A DNA stretch of 64,000 nucleotides from contig NZ_CP036278.1 in NCBI RefSeq assembly GCF_007748035.1, forward strand, positions 6,262,001 through 6,326,000, read 5' to 3'. This DNA is from Aeoliella mucimassa. GTDB lineage: Bacteria > Planctomycetota > Planctomycetia > Pirellulales > Lacipirellulaceae. Position 1 is the stretch's first letter; every line of letters starts with the position of its first letter. Made by a program: the position numbers and the translations under genes. The notes under the pieces are model-generated. The model did no database searches. It saw only the letters and a list, made by a program, of their open reading frames with translations, and was not told where the DNA came from. Shown piece by piece: positions 27,387 to 37,951 of this stretch.

Positions 27387-30300
27387 CTAAGCCTGGTCGA
27401 GCCAGTCGAAATTAACCGCCAACGCCCCGCGGCGAGCGCGTGCGGTGGTTGACTCAGTTGGTTGGTGCTGATGCGTTGCCTGCTGCAATTGAGTTGAGGT
27501 CGCTGCTGGGCGAGTGTCGAATTGGTGCCGACGGAGTAGTAGCAGGTTCTGTTGCTCGTAGTCGGCAAACGCCTGATCGAGCGAGTTCTCGGTCGAAGCA
27601 TTGCTCGAACGATGCGAAGCAACGCTTTGCTTCGCATTCAGATACATCAGCGGTTTGGCGATCGGAGTTGTTTCTATCGACGCAACATCCTCCGCAGCGG
27701 TGCTGTTGGTAGCGATAGTGGGTGCTGCAGTGGTTGAGGAGTCCGGCGCTTCGGTGCTAGGGGTCGCTGCGATGCTAGCAATTGCTGCCTCGGTAGCGTC
27801 GGTGCTGGGGGACGCGATCGGTTGCACCACCGGTGCGACTGCCGCCCCCAGGTTGTCGCGCCAGAGGGTGTAGTCGGCCAGGCTCACCGTTCCATCGGCG
27901 TTGCCATCGGCGCCGAACCCGGGAGCCACCTGGCGGCCGAATTGCGACTTCCACATTGCATAGTCGTCCATGTCGACCAATCCGTTGCGATCGAAATCGC
28001 CGACGATGGTCGTGACGGAGAGTGCGCCGGGGGTGCCATTGACCTCGGTGCTCGCCCGCCAGTTCGCGGGATCGTCGAGACTCGCCAAGGGGTCGATGAC
28101 CTCGAGCGAATAGCCACCTGCAGCGTTGGGCCAGGGACTCATGACCTCGTAGGCGAAGTCGGCGATCACGCTTCCATCGGCAGCCAGCAGCCGCACTTGT
28201 TCGCCATCGCCGGAGAGGTTGCCGGTGAACTCGCCAGCCAAAGCAGCGGAGTCGCCATAGCGAGACCGGAACAAGTCGGCATTGCTCGCGACCACGATCG
28301 TTTGCCCCGCCGCCAGCGAACTTTGCCACGGGAAGGCGAAGTCGATGCCGTCGTCGAACACCAGCCCGCTGAGGTCGATGGTCTCGTTGCCAAAATTGGT
28401 AAGCTCGATGAACTCGAACGACTTGCCGGTGCCGCCGACTTCGCCAACGGTGGTGTCGCCGCCGGTGGGGTCGAAATGCAACTCGGTAATGCGAAGCGTT
28501 GCTGCCGAGGCAGGCGTGTAGTCGGAGAGTTGCACCCCGCCGATCTCCGAACCATTGGGGCCGGTGCCGATGGCTGGGGAGCCAGGCAGCAGCGACAGGT
28601 CGTCGATCGCAACGTTGCTGAACCGCGGGTCGTCTGTCGTCAGATTGCCGGTGCCGTAGCCAGTGAGTTCGGCCGGCACGATCGAATGGTCGATCGTCAG
28701 CTCGGTACTCGCGACGATTCCCTCGATAGCGATGGGATTGTCCCAGAAGAGGACTCCGTCGAGCGCTGCTCCCCGCCCTGGGCCGAGCACGCTGGTTCCA
28801 CCGGGTTCTTCCAGATGAATGCCGCTGTAGGTCGATTGATAGAGCGTGTTGTTGATCAGCGTAGCGTACGAGAGATCCTTGATCAGCAGGTGGTGATCGT
28901 TGTTAATGAACACGTTGCCAATCAACGTCAGGTTACTCGACACCGCTTGCCCTGAGACCGACATGTACCCGGTCGAGACCGCGTTCGAAGTGGTATTGCG
29001 ACTGGTGTTCAAGTGGAAGTTCATGAACGTGTTGTTTTCGAGTAATACCGGGAAGCCATCGGTATCGACCCCATCGTCGTAGCCGCCGAGGAAGGTGTTG
29101 CCACGGAAGATGATAGTCGCTGGGGTGAGGGTACTATGGCCAAGGTCGAGCACGTCGTCGCCGCTGCTATTAAAGCCGAACGTGTTATTCTCGAATACGA
29201 GTTGCTCACCTTGATCGAGCCCGAGTAGATGGACGGTTTCGTTGCCACCGATGCCTGGCAGGTTCGAGTTGGTGACCACCAGCGTGGGGTGTACCAAGTC
29301 GAGAATTTGCTCATTGATGTTGAGCCAATTCATGTGGTCGATCGTCAACCGGCCATGATCGATATCGATTGCCTGACCGGTGCCGCCGCCGGCGTGCTGG
29401 TCGACGTAGGTAAGGCGATTGTCGAGCTGAGTGTCTTCGAACGTCAGGCCGTTCCAATTGCTTCCATTTTGGTTAGGATTCGTTGCAAAAGTAATGTGGG
29501 CGTCGGCAGTTCCTTCGGCAATCAGCTGCCCATCTGCGGCTACGGTGAGCCCGGTATTATCGCCGAGAAACACGCTCACGCCGGGATCGATGGTCAGTAC
29601 TCCACCATCCCGAATCACCAGATCGCTCGTGACGAAATAGGGACTATTCGCCGCGGTCCAATGTTGCGGGGTGGTGATATCGCCGCCGACGGTCTGCCCG
29701 CTCGCGTTGTCGTACCAAACATCGACCCACGTGGTGTCAAGCAAATTGCCGGTGCCATTGGGGCCATCGAAAGCTTGTACCTCGATGCGGTTCACCCCCA
29801 CGACTAGCGGCACTCCGTCGGTGGAGGTCGGCGAGCCTTTGACGCCGGTCAGTTCGACATCCATTCCGATATCGCTGCTATTCAGATCGTCCTGATGGAT
29901 CTCCACCGCCAGCACGTTCTGTCCTTCGACGAGCAGCGAGGGATCGATGCTGTACTCAAAGAAGGTCTCTTCTTCCCCACCATTCACGTTGCTATTCGCG
30001 AACGTGGTTGAGGTGATCTCGCCGGCCGGCATGTTCGATCGAATGACCTCCACTCCATTCAAGTAGACCACGGCACCGTCGTCGCGGAGCAGTTGCAGCG
30101 TGAGCGAAGAGTAAGAGGTCGCTTCCGCGACATCGAACGTGGTTTGAAAATAGGTGGTCGTGTTCTTCTGCGTGCCGGAGGTATTGGGGTCGATGTCGAC
30201 ATACGGAACCACCGTGGTTTGGGTGTCGCCGTAGCCAAGCTGCGAAGGGCCGGAGTTCGGCCAGTGGAGGTTGTCGGTGCGCCAGTCGTTGCCCGGCGAG

Positions 30301-33092
30301 GTGGGAGCGACCTGTCCTGGATTGAGATAGTGCCAGATATCGCCGCTGGCGATGAACTGATCGATGGAGCCGGTCGAGTTACCGACGGTCCAGCTGCCAG
30401 TGGTTGCGTTGTACTGGGCAACCACACCATTAGCGGTTACCGACTGGGTGGCAGACAGCGGCGCGGTGCCATAGATGGCGACGTTGTCGAACGTGGTGTG
30501 AGCCAGGCCTCCCTGAGTAACCAGCGGTGCTTGGGCGGTGAGCGGCTGTGTGATGAGGTCGAGAATGTACTCGCGGCGAGTAGCCATGAACGACTTCATC
30601 TCCGCAATGCGATTGGATGGAGCAAAGCCGGTGAGGATGTCGTCGAGCAGCGGGTCGAAGTTATGCTTGGCAAACGTGGTGGTCAGCAACTGCTCTAGCT
30701 TCGCGTGATAGGCCGGCAAGATCTGAGGATCGTGCAGAAAACGGCTGACCACCGGCAAGTTGGCCGCCCGATAGATGCTGCTGGTCGGCGAGCCCGAGGT
30801 GTCGCCTTGCCCGAGGATGGTATCGAAGTCGTGAGGAATCAACCGAAACCGCGGATCGCTTTCGCCGCGGTACATGATGAAGTCGTCGCCGACGCCGGTA
30901 GCGAGCGAGGTTTCTTCGGAACTGAGAATAGCGACCGTGGCGAAGTAATTGAGCCAGGAGTCGATATCCACGAGCTGCGAAACGCGGGCGTAGTAGGTTT
31001 CGTCAGGCTCGTAGTTAAGCACCTTGATCAATTCAATGATGTCGCTGTAGTCGGCCTCCGAAGCGTTGGTTTCCTTCTGATAGAACGCCGCGTAGTCGAG
31101 GGGGTCGTCGCCGAGATCGCGAAAATCAGCGTGGGCTGATCCGCTACTGTCGCGCACTGCTTTATAAAGGTTGCCCCCATCGTCGTCGGGATAATGATTG
31201 GCCACCAGTACCGAGTCGGTCGCTTCGAGCTGAACGTAGACTCCATACGAAGGGGAGCCTGCGTACGACAGGTCAGTACCATTCACGCGCACTTCGACCG
31301 CCTGCGAGTCTTCGGCCACTCCGCCGGTGGCTTGGAATAGCTTGAGTCCCGCCAGTTGCGAATGGGTGTATTGGGTGTTCAGGTTAAACGCTTCGAGACC
31401 ATACCAAAGGTTATCGCGGGGAATGTCGACATGGTAACTGTTGGGTTGGGCCAGCGCGCTCGACTCGCCTCGATTGCGAATACCGACCTGATAGCGATAC
31501 TCCACTCCACTCGGAGTAACGGAGATCAGTGTGCCATTCATCCTGGCGTGGCTGCGACGGTCGCTCGAGGTCGAACCAATCTGGGCGAGCTCGGCCCGCT
31601 CGGCCTCGGTCATGATCAATCGATAGGTCGAGCGATCTCCTTCGCTTGGCAGATTGCTCGGGTCGAAGCTATCGTCTACTTGATAGAGCAAATTGGTTAG
31701 TTGCTCGCCACTCGGCTGCGTCGCGGCGGGATACATCCGCGTGTTGCCCGCCTGGTCGGTCGCTGCAACGTAGAACTCGATGATCGTGCCATCGCTCATC
31801 GCGGGGATTTGGGCGGTAAACACAAGATCGCTGGCGGCAACGTCGGGCCCGAGTCCGTTGTCGGCCATGGCCAGCACCTGGAAACTCGTGTCGCCATCGA
31901 CGCGCCAGTAAAGGTTGGCCGAAAGTCCCGTATTGAGTTCATCCACCAATCGGGCGGTGATGCTTACGTCCTGTGTCGAACTAGGTATCACTGGGTAGTG
32001 GGCGACGTCGAGCACCAGCGGGGCTGTGTTATTATCGGTATCGTTCACGGAGTTCACACTGCCAGGCGTGCCGCCGACATCCAGGCTAGCTTGCCAGTTT
32101 TGCCCCGAGTCGTTCCCCAGAGCAAAACTCACTAACTCAAGCGAGCTGCCATTGCCATCGTGGGCATCGCTCCAGACCCAGCCGGTGTGATTGTAGTCGA
32201 GCGGTCCCTCTTCGCGAGCCGCCCAATCGCCCTGGTCGGTATAGCTCACGCTATCAACGACTATACCGGCAGCATTAGCGACCGAAATCGTTTCGCCCCG
32301 GTTCGAGAGATGTCCCTGCCAGCCACCGACGACGTTGGTGACCGTGGGATACAATTCGGCAAACGCCGTGGGATTGGCGGCCACCACCAGGTAGTCGCCC
32401 GCTGTGAGCGTGATGTCAGGCAACGTGTACTTTACCCCGCTATCGATGGCCCAGTTAGCGAGGTTCATGGACGACGCACTGGTATTCACCAGCTCGATGT
32501 ACTCGTGGTCGGTCAACTCCGACGACGGATGGTACATAATTTCGCTGATGAGAATCGTAGCTGGGACCACCGAAGTGTAATCGTTCGCGCTGCCTGGCGT
32601 GGGGTTCGTAAAGTAAGCGGTTCCTCCACCACCGTCGAGTCCGTACGACACGTCAGCCGACTGCTGGGGATAGCTGGGAGCGAACTCCGAAACCACTTTG
32701 CCCGCGGCATCAGTAAGCGCCAGGTACTCGCCACCGGCCGAAAGGGCGAACGTGGTATGGCGATAGCCCAGCGGATCGATGAAACCCGTGGCCGTTTGGT
32801 TCGAAGCAAATACCAACAGGTAAGCCTGCGGAGCTAGCTCGGTATCGGGGAAGGTCCACTTGGTGGGATTCGAATTGCTGTCGGTCAGGTGCCAGCCACC
32901 AAGATCGATGGTGTCGTTCGTTGGATTGTGAATCTCAATCCAGTCGGAGCTAGCTCCCAAACCATCGAGAATCGTCGAGGAGTTCGAAGCCATGAACTCA
33001 GTAATCAGCGGCTGCGTCGAGAGCACGCAACGTTGTTCAAGTGTTTCATGGCGCAGCGTCCGACGACGTTGGTTGCCTTTTCGAAGTTCCAT
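27387..33092 (-). CDS. Giant secreted CotH/lamin-tail-domain protein
   Basis: About 1901 residues from the ATG at 33092, where the LEPR-XLL-type start sits (RRTLRHETLEQRCVLS); the frame is open to 33206. The order of domains is: lamin-tail domains (about 29-150 and 180-340, with the patterns DWIEIHNPTNDTIDLGGW and HEYIELVNTSASSMNL), a CotH kinase-like region (about 490-860: STYRLIMTEAERAEL, RLIPHDFDTILGQ), a beta-sandwich part, right-handed beta-helix repeats (about 1080-1500), a third lamin-tail domain near 1530, a dockerin-like pair near 1700, and a long Ser/Thr/Ala-rich linker with a short conserved-looking end (ALAVNFDWLDQA). CotH-like kinases phosphorylate secreted proteins in spore formers; activity here is unproven. 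No PEP-CTERM tail is present. Confidence 0.85.
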   Translation of the reverse strand: MELRKGNQRRRTLRHETLEQRCVLSTQPLITEFMASNSSTILDGLGASSDWIEIHNPTNDTIDLGGWHLTDSNSNPTKWTFPDTELAPQAYLLVFASNQTATGFIDPLGYRHTTFALSAGGEYLALTDAAGKVVSEFAPSYPQQSADVSYGLDGGGGTAYFTNPTPGSANDYTSVVPATILISEIMYHPSSELTDHEYIELVNTSASSMNLANWAIDSGVKYTLPDITLTAGDYLVVAANPTAFAELYPTVTNVVGGWQGHLSNRGETISVANAAGIVVDSVSYTDQGDWAAREEGPLDYNHTGWVWSDAHDGNGSSLELVSFALGNDSGQNWQASLDVGGTPGSVNSVNDTDNNTAPLVLDVAHYPVIPSSTQDVSITARLVDELNTGLSANLYWRVDGDTSFQVLAMADNGLGPDVAASDLVFTAQIPAMSDGTIIEFYVAATDQAGNTRMYPAATQPSGEQLTNLLYQVDDSFDPSNLPSEGDRSTYRLIMTEAERAELAQIGSTSSDRRSHARMNGTLISVTPSGVEYRYQVGIRNRGESSALAQPNSYHVDIPRDNLWYGLEAFNLNTQYTHSQLAGLKLFQATGGVAEDSQAVEVRVNGTDLSYAGSPSYGVYVQLEATDSVLVANHYPDDDGGNLYKAVRDSSGSAHADFRDLGDDPLDYAAFYQKETNASEADYSDIIELIKVLNYEPDETYYARVSQLVDIDSWLNYFATVAILSSEETSLATGVGDDFIMYRGESDPRFRLIPHDFDTILGQGDTSGSPTSSIYRAANLPVVSRFLHDPQILPAYHAKLEQLLTTTFAKHNFDPLLDDILTGFAPSNRIAEMKSFMATRREYILDLITQPLTAQAPLVTQGGLAHTTFDNVAIYGTAPLSATQSVTANGVVAQYNATTGSWTVGNSTGSIDQFIASGDIWHYLNPGQVAPTSPGNDWRTDNLHWPNSGPSQLGYGDTQTTVVPYVDIDPNTSGTQKNTTTYFQTTFDVAEATSYSSLTLQLLRDDGAVVYLNGVEVIRSNMPAGEITSTTFANSNVNGGEEETFFEYSIDPSLLVEGQNVLAVEIHQDDLNSSDIGMDVELTGVKGSPTSTDGVPLVVGVNRIEVQAFDGPNGTGNLLDTTWVDVWYDNASGQTVGGDITTPQHWTAANSPYFVTSDLVIRDGGVLTIDPGVSVFLGDNTGLTVAADGQLIAEGTADAHITFATNPNQNGSNWNGLTFEDTQLDNRLTYVDQHAGGGTGQAIDIDHGRLTIDHMNWLNINEQILDLVHPTLVVTNSNLPGIGGNETVHLLGLDQGEQLVFENNTFGFNSSGDDVLDLGHSTLTPATIIFRGNTFLGGYDDGVDTDGFPVLLENNTFMNFHLNTSRNTTSNAVSTGYMSVSGQAVSSNLTLIGNVFINNDHHLLIKDLSYATLINNTLYQSTYSGIHLEEPGGTSVLGPGRGAALDGVLFWDNPIAIEGIVASTELTIDHSIVPAELTGYGTGNLTTDDPRFSNVAIDDLSLLPGSPAIGTGPNGSEIGGVQLSDYTPASAATLRITELHFDPTGGDTTVGEVGGTGKSFEFIELTNFGNETIDLSGLVFDDGIDFAFPWQSSLAAGQTIVVASNADLFRSRYGDSAALAGEFTGNLSGDGEQVRLLAADGSVIADFAYEVMSPWPNAAGGYSLEVIDPLASLDDPANWRASTEVNGTPGALSVTTIVGDFDRNGLVDMDDYAMWKSQFGRQVAPGFGADGNADGTVSLADYTLWRDNLGAAVAPVVQPIASPSTDATEAAIASIAATPSTEAPDSSTTAAPTIATNSTAAEDVASIETTPIAKPLMYLNAKQSVASHRSSNASTENSLDQAFADYEQQNLLLLRRHQFDTRPAATSTQLQQATHQHQPTESTTARARRGALAVNFDWLDQA

Positions 33093-33487
33093 TCCGGTTA
33101 CCAGTAGGTTCGATCTTAGGTGCAATGAGTGCACGTCCATGCGTAGGATGAGCTGCCGTGGCGTACAGAGAAGAGAAGGGCAGTTTCTTCGACGCACGTG
33201 TCGCAACTTCCCATTATGCCGACGGGGTGAAATCGGTGCAATTCGTCGGCGCTCGCAATGCTGGCTATCGGAGACAAGCTGCCTTTCGCCGCAAAGATGA
33301 TAGGCAGTCTCAATTTGGCAGCGCCCGCGAAGTCGCGTTTCTCCACTCTCTTAGCATGCTTACAGCAAGCTCAATACCCTCAGAAAAAAGTGGTAACTAA
33401 CCGTATCGCTGACTCTGCTGGCGGTAAGCACGTACAACATCGCCATAGCTGCTAAATCAAAGAAGACCAGCTGCAATACTTTGCAGA
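33093..33487. other. Intergenic region between the two giant genes
   Basis: 395 bases. It must hold the promoter of the CotH gene on the minus strand. No hairpin or promoter-like pair was clear, and it lacks the TGTAACC-N14-TGGTAT motif. Short ORFs on both strands have no support. Confidence 0.4.
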
Positions 33488-33844
33488 TCAACGAAAGCAT
33501 GAGTAGCGGAAATTCGCCAGATCGGTTGGTTCACAGTCGTTTAGCTTTGACGCTTCGTCGGCAAGCCCCTCGAAAGCTTCGTCGCGAGCCAGCACAAGTG
33601 GACTCGAAACGCTGTGACGCATTTCAGGTACTATCGGTACGACGGGTGGGGAGAGGGGTGTGCCAACCAATGGCGTTCCGACCGCATGGGTCGACAGTGA
33701 AACAGCAGTCGAGTCTTTGGAAGAAGTCGTACTTTTGATGCTGTCAAAGGCCGCGATGTTGAAACTGGCAGCCAGTCTACTCGCTTCATCATTCACTTGT
33801 TGAACCGACTCACTGGCAAGCAAACTGGCAAGCGAAGCAGGTGG
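33488..33844 (-). pseudogene. In-frame tail after the stop of the giant discoidin protein
   Basis: The frame of the giant gene continues without interruption for 118 codons past its TAG (33845-33847), to a stop at 33488. The tail is Ser/Thr/Pro-rich (STTSSKDSTAVSLST, VGTPLSPPVVPIVPE), followed by LARDEAFEGLADEASKL and a short end. This matches the tail organisation of the CotH protein (a Ser/Thr/Ala linker, then SLDQAFADYEQQ). It looks like a former C-terminus cut off by a nonsense mutation, or a readthrough extension. Confidence 0.5.
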
Positions 33845-36800
33845 CTAATCGGATATCGAGAAGTTGTCCCAGGTCGCTACGGATGAGAATGCTCGAAGTC
33901 CTGTCGTACCACTGCCGTACGTCGCATCGACCACCGCGAAGCAAGGAGTGGTCATGTCGTCGAGATAGACTTCAATCAAGTCGCCCTCGGCAATTACTTT
34001 AAGATGGTAATTTTGCCCGGCGACAATCGGCATAGTTGCCGATGCCAGCAAGGCCCAGCTCCCTTGATCCATCCTCCCAAGCACCACGCCGGTGCCAGGC
34101 TGGATGCCAGCATAGTAGCCCGCGAACTGATCGGTTCCAGTGTGGTATTCGCTGCCCCGGAATAACAACCCTGCGTCTCCCCCGCTGGCGGTCACGTCGA
34201 CTTCGACGCAGGTCGTCTCGTTCACCACACCGAGAGCCACCGCTTTGGCCGAGCTTCCAAATGCTGCTTCCACGCTCCAAGCACCATTGTCCGATGACCA
34301 ATCGCCATCGTACGTTATCCACTCCACCGGGTCGCCATCGGTAAACGAATCGACGTACTCGTGCGTCGTGTAGGGAGAGAGGTCGAGGAGATTGGGCGTG
34401 AGGATGTACTGAATGTTGTAGAAGGTTTGGTCTTTGCCTGGACGATTCGACAGATACATGCCATCGCCGTCGGCGCCCGAGGGACCAATGTCGGAGAAGC
34501 CGACGCTGTAAACACCATTTTGCACTGTGTCTTTGTGCAAGTACGGCATATAGTAGTAGGCGGTTTCGGCTTCAAAGTCGATCGGAGGATAGCCAATCAC
34601 ATTGGCTTCTGGTTTGGTCCAAGGTCCGGTCGGCGACGACGCGAACGACGCTCGCCAACTGCTGCCGACAAAGCCTGAGGAAATGGCCACATAGTTCTCG
34701 GGACCAATTCGGGCGACCGACCACATGCCATCGAGGTTGGCAAGCTCGACGGCCGCGTTGCGGTTCGTGCTCCAAGTGGAACCGGTCCAGTACCGCCAGA
34801 GGGCGAAGTTGCTGAAGCTCCCTTTCGGCACCCGGGCAAGCTTGTGATCGCCTGAACCGCTGGTACCGCCAAACACATACAGGTACCCATCCCCTGCGTC
34901 GAGCACTTTGTTCATGTTCCACACCGTGTTCGCTGTGTAGCTTTGCACGGTAAGGTCGGGCAGCGACAAAGTCGCGATCACACTGCGGACGAACGTCAGC
35001 CCGCTGACTTCATGCAGCACGACCTGGAGACGATCGCCTTCGACGAACGCATCGTTGGGCCAGTAGAAGTTGCCGCCAGAAGGAGGCACAAGCGACGTTT
35101 GCCCCGGTGTCCAGGGAGTGAGGGTGTCGCCGTCCTGGATGATCAGGAAGTTACGCACAAAGCCTTCGGTGCCACCGCTATTGTCATACGGATTGTAGTG
35201 GCCGGTGTAGGTGTCGTTGTAGAGCCAGACAACGCGACCATCGGGCAGGGGGACCGAAATGTTATTGTCGGTGTTCATCAGCTGCCCCGACGCCCCGGCC
35301 GTCTGGCCCCAGCGCCAGAGATAATAGCGTTCGGGGTCGATGCGAGTACCAGTATGGTCGGGACCGCTATGCGTATCGTAGATCTGCAGTTCGTCCAGCG
35401 CGTAGACGGCCTTCTCGTCGAACGAGATGGTGACCGTCGTCAGCCCCTCGGCCTTGAACGCAAAGTGGTACCCCTCCCATCCATTCGACGAAGGGTCGAA
35501 CGAGGCCGGTTCGTACTGAATCCCTTCGCTGGTTACCTGAATGGTCATGCCAGCTCTGTTGACATCAGTCTGGGCAAACCACCGCAGCACGTACGTTTCC
35601 TTTGCATCGGCATAAAACGTGGTACTCAGGTTCGGCGACGTGGTCCTGCCGGCCGAGGCGACGGAGATGCGCGCGTAGCGGGCGCCGACGTATGCATCGC
35701 TAGTTGGCAAGTTCGTCGAAGTGGTCGGCGTTGCAAACGCGGCTGATCCAGAACCTTGCGAAGTGCCCCATCCTGTAAATCCAGATTCGAAGCCATCGTT
35801 TGGATGCAAGTCGGCCGAGGAAACCGAGAATGACAGCCCCGCATTCGTGGCCATGGTCGCCGTACCATAAGCACCGATGGCGGTCACGCGAAGATAATAT
35901 TCGCCATTGGAAAGAATGGTCGACAGTCCGTAAGAAAGTGCGGTGGTCGTACTGCTCTCGACCAGATTTATGAATTCCGGATCTGCTGCGATCTCAATTT
36001 CGTAGGAGAGAGCGTTCAGCGACTGCTCCCATCTGATAGTCGGTGTGTTATCGGAGCTTACACCCGATGGACTGGTGATCGAAAAATCACTGGGGGGCAA
36101 ATAGCGGTCGTCGACCGCTCCCAAATTGTCGCGCCAGGGGGTATAGTCGGCCAAATTGACCACCCCGTCCCAGTTGCTATCGGCGGCCAACTGCTGCGTC
36201 GAACCAAAGGTCGCTTTCCACACCGCGTAGTCGTCGCTGTCGACCACTCCATCAAAGTCGTAGTCGCCGACCAACCCGTACGCTTCACGCGCTAGCGACG
36301 TAAAGTCGGGCGTTAGTTGCTCGGGCGAGCCATAGTAGGTGCTGCCAGTTGCAGAAATCCAAAGATCGAGCCGCTCGCCGGCCGCCAGCTGCATTGCAGG
36401 CAGATAGACAACATGGCGGAGTCCATCGGACTCGTAAATCACCTGATCGGTCTCTGGCAGCACAAGGTCGGTGGCTCCCGATTCCACCACCACTCGGACG
36501 TTGGCAAACGCTTCGAGTCCCACGTAGTCGGTCGCGACATTGCCCACCAAAGAACTGCCAGCCAACTGCATATGCAATTCACCGGTAGCCACTTGTTCGA
36601 TCCGCAAGCTTGCGCTCGTGCTGGTATCCCGATCCAACGCATAGAACTCTAAGTCGCCTATCTGCAACGAGTCACTGCCCGCTTCGCGGAGCGTCGGGAA
36701 CACGATGCGATAAGTACTAAACGACAGCGAGTTGTCGACTTCGATGAGGGAACCTTCCGTCGAGCGCTCGCTCGGCAAACTTAGCGTTCCTGAATCGATG

Positions 36801-37786
36801 TAGGTCCACGATTCGTCGGTGCCCGCGCTATGTTCTTGCGAAACGATGGTTTGATGGGTGCCGTAGAGCACCCAGGACGAGGGATCGCTGCCAGGTGAGT
36901 CGCTGCTGGTGGTAACGCGAAACGCGGCTACGACAGATGGACCTGCCGAAGGGGTCACAATCAGCCCCGCGTATTCGGCTCCGCTATTCGAGTACGAAGT
37001 GCCCGCGTCACCATCCACTGCATTAGCGGCCGAGTCGGTCGAAGGAGAACTACTGGTACTGGTGCCGGTGACATCCTGAATCGCCAGCAGCGTTGTCGCG
37101 GATGGCAACAGATTCGCGCCGGAACCGTCACTACTACTGAAGAGCTGCATTTCTGCCAGTTGCATCTCGTTGTACAAAATCCCATTCTTGATGGTGGGAA
37201 ACACCATTTTGTACGAATGGTAGCTCGTCGAGTTTCCTATCGCGACCACCGCCGAGTCCGTATTGCGAGCATCCGGCAGTGACAGATCGCCCGACGAGAT
37301 CTCGATCCACTGTTCACTTCGTCCATTGCTGTGCAGACTGGTGGTAATCGGATCGTTGGTTCCATAGATCACGTACGACGCCGGATCGCGCCCGGCATTG
37401 TCGTTCGCCGTGGTCAGGCGGAAGCTCTTCACCGCGGTAGGCGAAGCGAGGGTCGCGATGAACCCGGTGTTCGTTTCACCAAAGTTCAAGTACTTGGTAC
37501 TGGGATTCTCATCGGCGAGATTTGCGACTTGCTCGCCATCCGGCGAGCGGCTATCGGTGACCACATCGAAGTCGATGGCCAACACGTCAGCCCCTTGCGA
37601 CAGTAGACCCCCGCTCGCTGGCAGGTCGACCGATACGTTATAGAGATCACTCCACTCGGGTGCCGGCGACGCCGCAAGGTCGCTCAACTGCAACGCAAAG
37701 CTAGTATCGCCTGCTAGTAGTTGTCGGGCTTCGAGGTACTCGAATATCAGCTTTCTCGCCCTTGCAGACGTAGTATCTCTCGACAT
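33845..37786 (-). CDS. Giant secreted discoidin/beta-propeller/LamG protein
   Basis: A 1313-residue protein. It begins with a LEPR-XLL-type motif (RKLIFEYLEARQLLAGD) rather than a normal signal peptide. Two discoidin-like (F5/8) sugar-binding domains follow (about 60-205 and 225-375; both contain the AFRVTT/FRLTT and DPSSWVLYG/DPASYVIYG patterns). A dockerin-like pair lies near 505-560 (GDYDFDGVVDSDDYAVWK), then an FN3-like stretch and a carbohydrate-binding-like sandwich (650-780). A five-bladed propeller domain of the DUF4185/DUF5005 type (about 795-1120: GRVVWLYNDTYTGHY, YWPNDAFVEGDRLQVVLH) and a C-terminal LamG/keto-disaccharide-like domain (1150-1313) complete it. It is likely an adhesin or glycoside-active surface protein. 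It ends with TAG, but an open tail follows (see 33488-33844). Confidence 0.85.
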   Translation of the reverse strand: MSRDTTSARARKLIFEYLEARQLLAGDTSFALQLSDLAASPAPEWSDLYNVSVDLPASGGLLSQGADVLAIDFDVVTDSRSPDGEQVANLADENPSTKYLNFGETNTGFIATLASPTAVKSFRLTTANDNAGRDPASYVIYGTNDPITTSLHSNGRSEQWIEISSGDLSLPDARNTDSAVVAIGNSTSYHSYKMVFPTIKNGILYNEMQLAEMQLFSSSDGSGANLLPSATTLLAIQDVTGTSTSSSPSTDSAANAVDGDAGTSYSNSGAEYAGLIVTPSAGPSVVAAFRVTTSSDSPGSDPSSWVLYGTHQTIVSQEHSAGTDESWTYIDSGTLSLPSERSTEGSLIEVDNSLSFSTYRIVFPTLREAGSDSLQIGDLEFYALDRDTSTSASLRIEQVATGELHMQLAGSSLVGNVATDYVGLEAFANVRVVVESGATDLVLPETDQVIYESDGLRHVVYLPAMQLAAGERLDLWISATGSTYYGSPEQLTPDFTSLAREAYGLVGDYDFDGVVDSDDYAVWKATFGSTQQLAADSNWDGVVNLADYTPWRDNLGAVDDRYLPPSDFSITSPSGVSSDNTPTIRWEQSLNALSYEIEIAADPEFINLVESSTTTALSYGLSTILSNGEYYLRVTAIGAYGTATMATNAGLSFSVSSADLHPNDGFESGFTGWGTSQGSGSAAFATPTTSTNLPTSDAYVGARYARISVASAGRTTSPNLSTTFYADAKETYVLRWFAQTDVNRAGMTIQVTSEGIQYEPASFDPSSNGWEGYHFAFKAEGLTTVTISFDEKAVYALDELQIYDTHSGPDHTGTRIDPERYYLWRWGQTAGASGQLMNTDNNISVPLPDGRVVWLYNDTYTGHYNPYDNSGGTEGFVRNFLIIQDGDTLTPWTPGQTSLVPPSGGNFYWPNDAFVEGDRLQVVLHEVSGLTFVRSVIATLSLPDLTVQSYTANTVWNMNKVLDAGDGYLYVFGGTSGSGDHKLARVPKGSFSNFALWRYWTGSTWSTNRNAAVELANLDGMWSVARIGPENYVAISSGFVGSSWRASFASSPTGPWTKPEANVIGYPPIDFEAETAYYYMPYLHKDTVQNGVYSVGFSDIGPSGADGDGMYLSNRPGKDQTFYNIQYILTPNLLDLSPYTTHEYVDSFTDGDPVEWITYDGDWSSDNGAWSVEAAFGSSAKAVALGVVNETTCVEVDVTASGGDAGLLFRGSEYHTGTDQFAGYYAGIQPGTGVVLGRMDQGSWALLASATMPIVAGQNYHLKVIAEGDLIEVYLDDMTTPCFAVVDATYGSGTTGLRAFSSVATWDNFSISD

Positions 37787-37951
37787 GCCATTCTGTTCCG
37801 AAAAGAGTCAGACACTGCGCACATGGGTGCCATCGTGAGTACGAGGCAGACAGCGGGTGACAAGCACAACGAACAATCGCTACGCCTCAGCGGCAATCCG
37901 AGTCGTCGCGACGCGCGGTGTGTTAGGTTATGAAGGAAGGGGGCCGACGAC

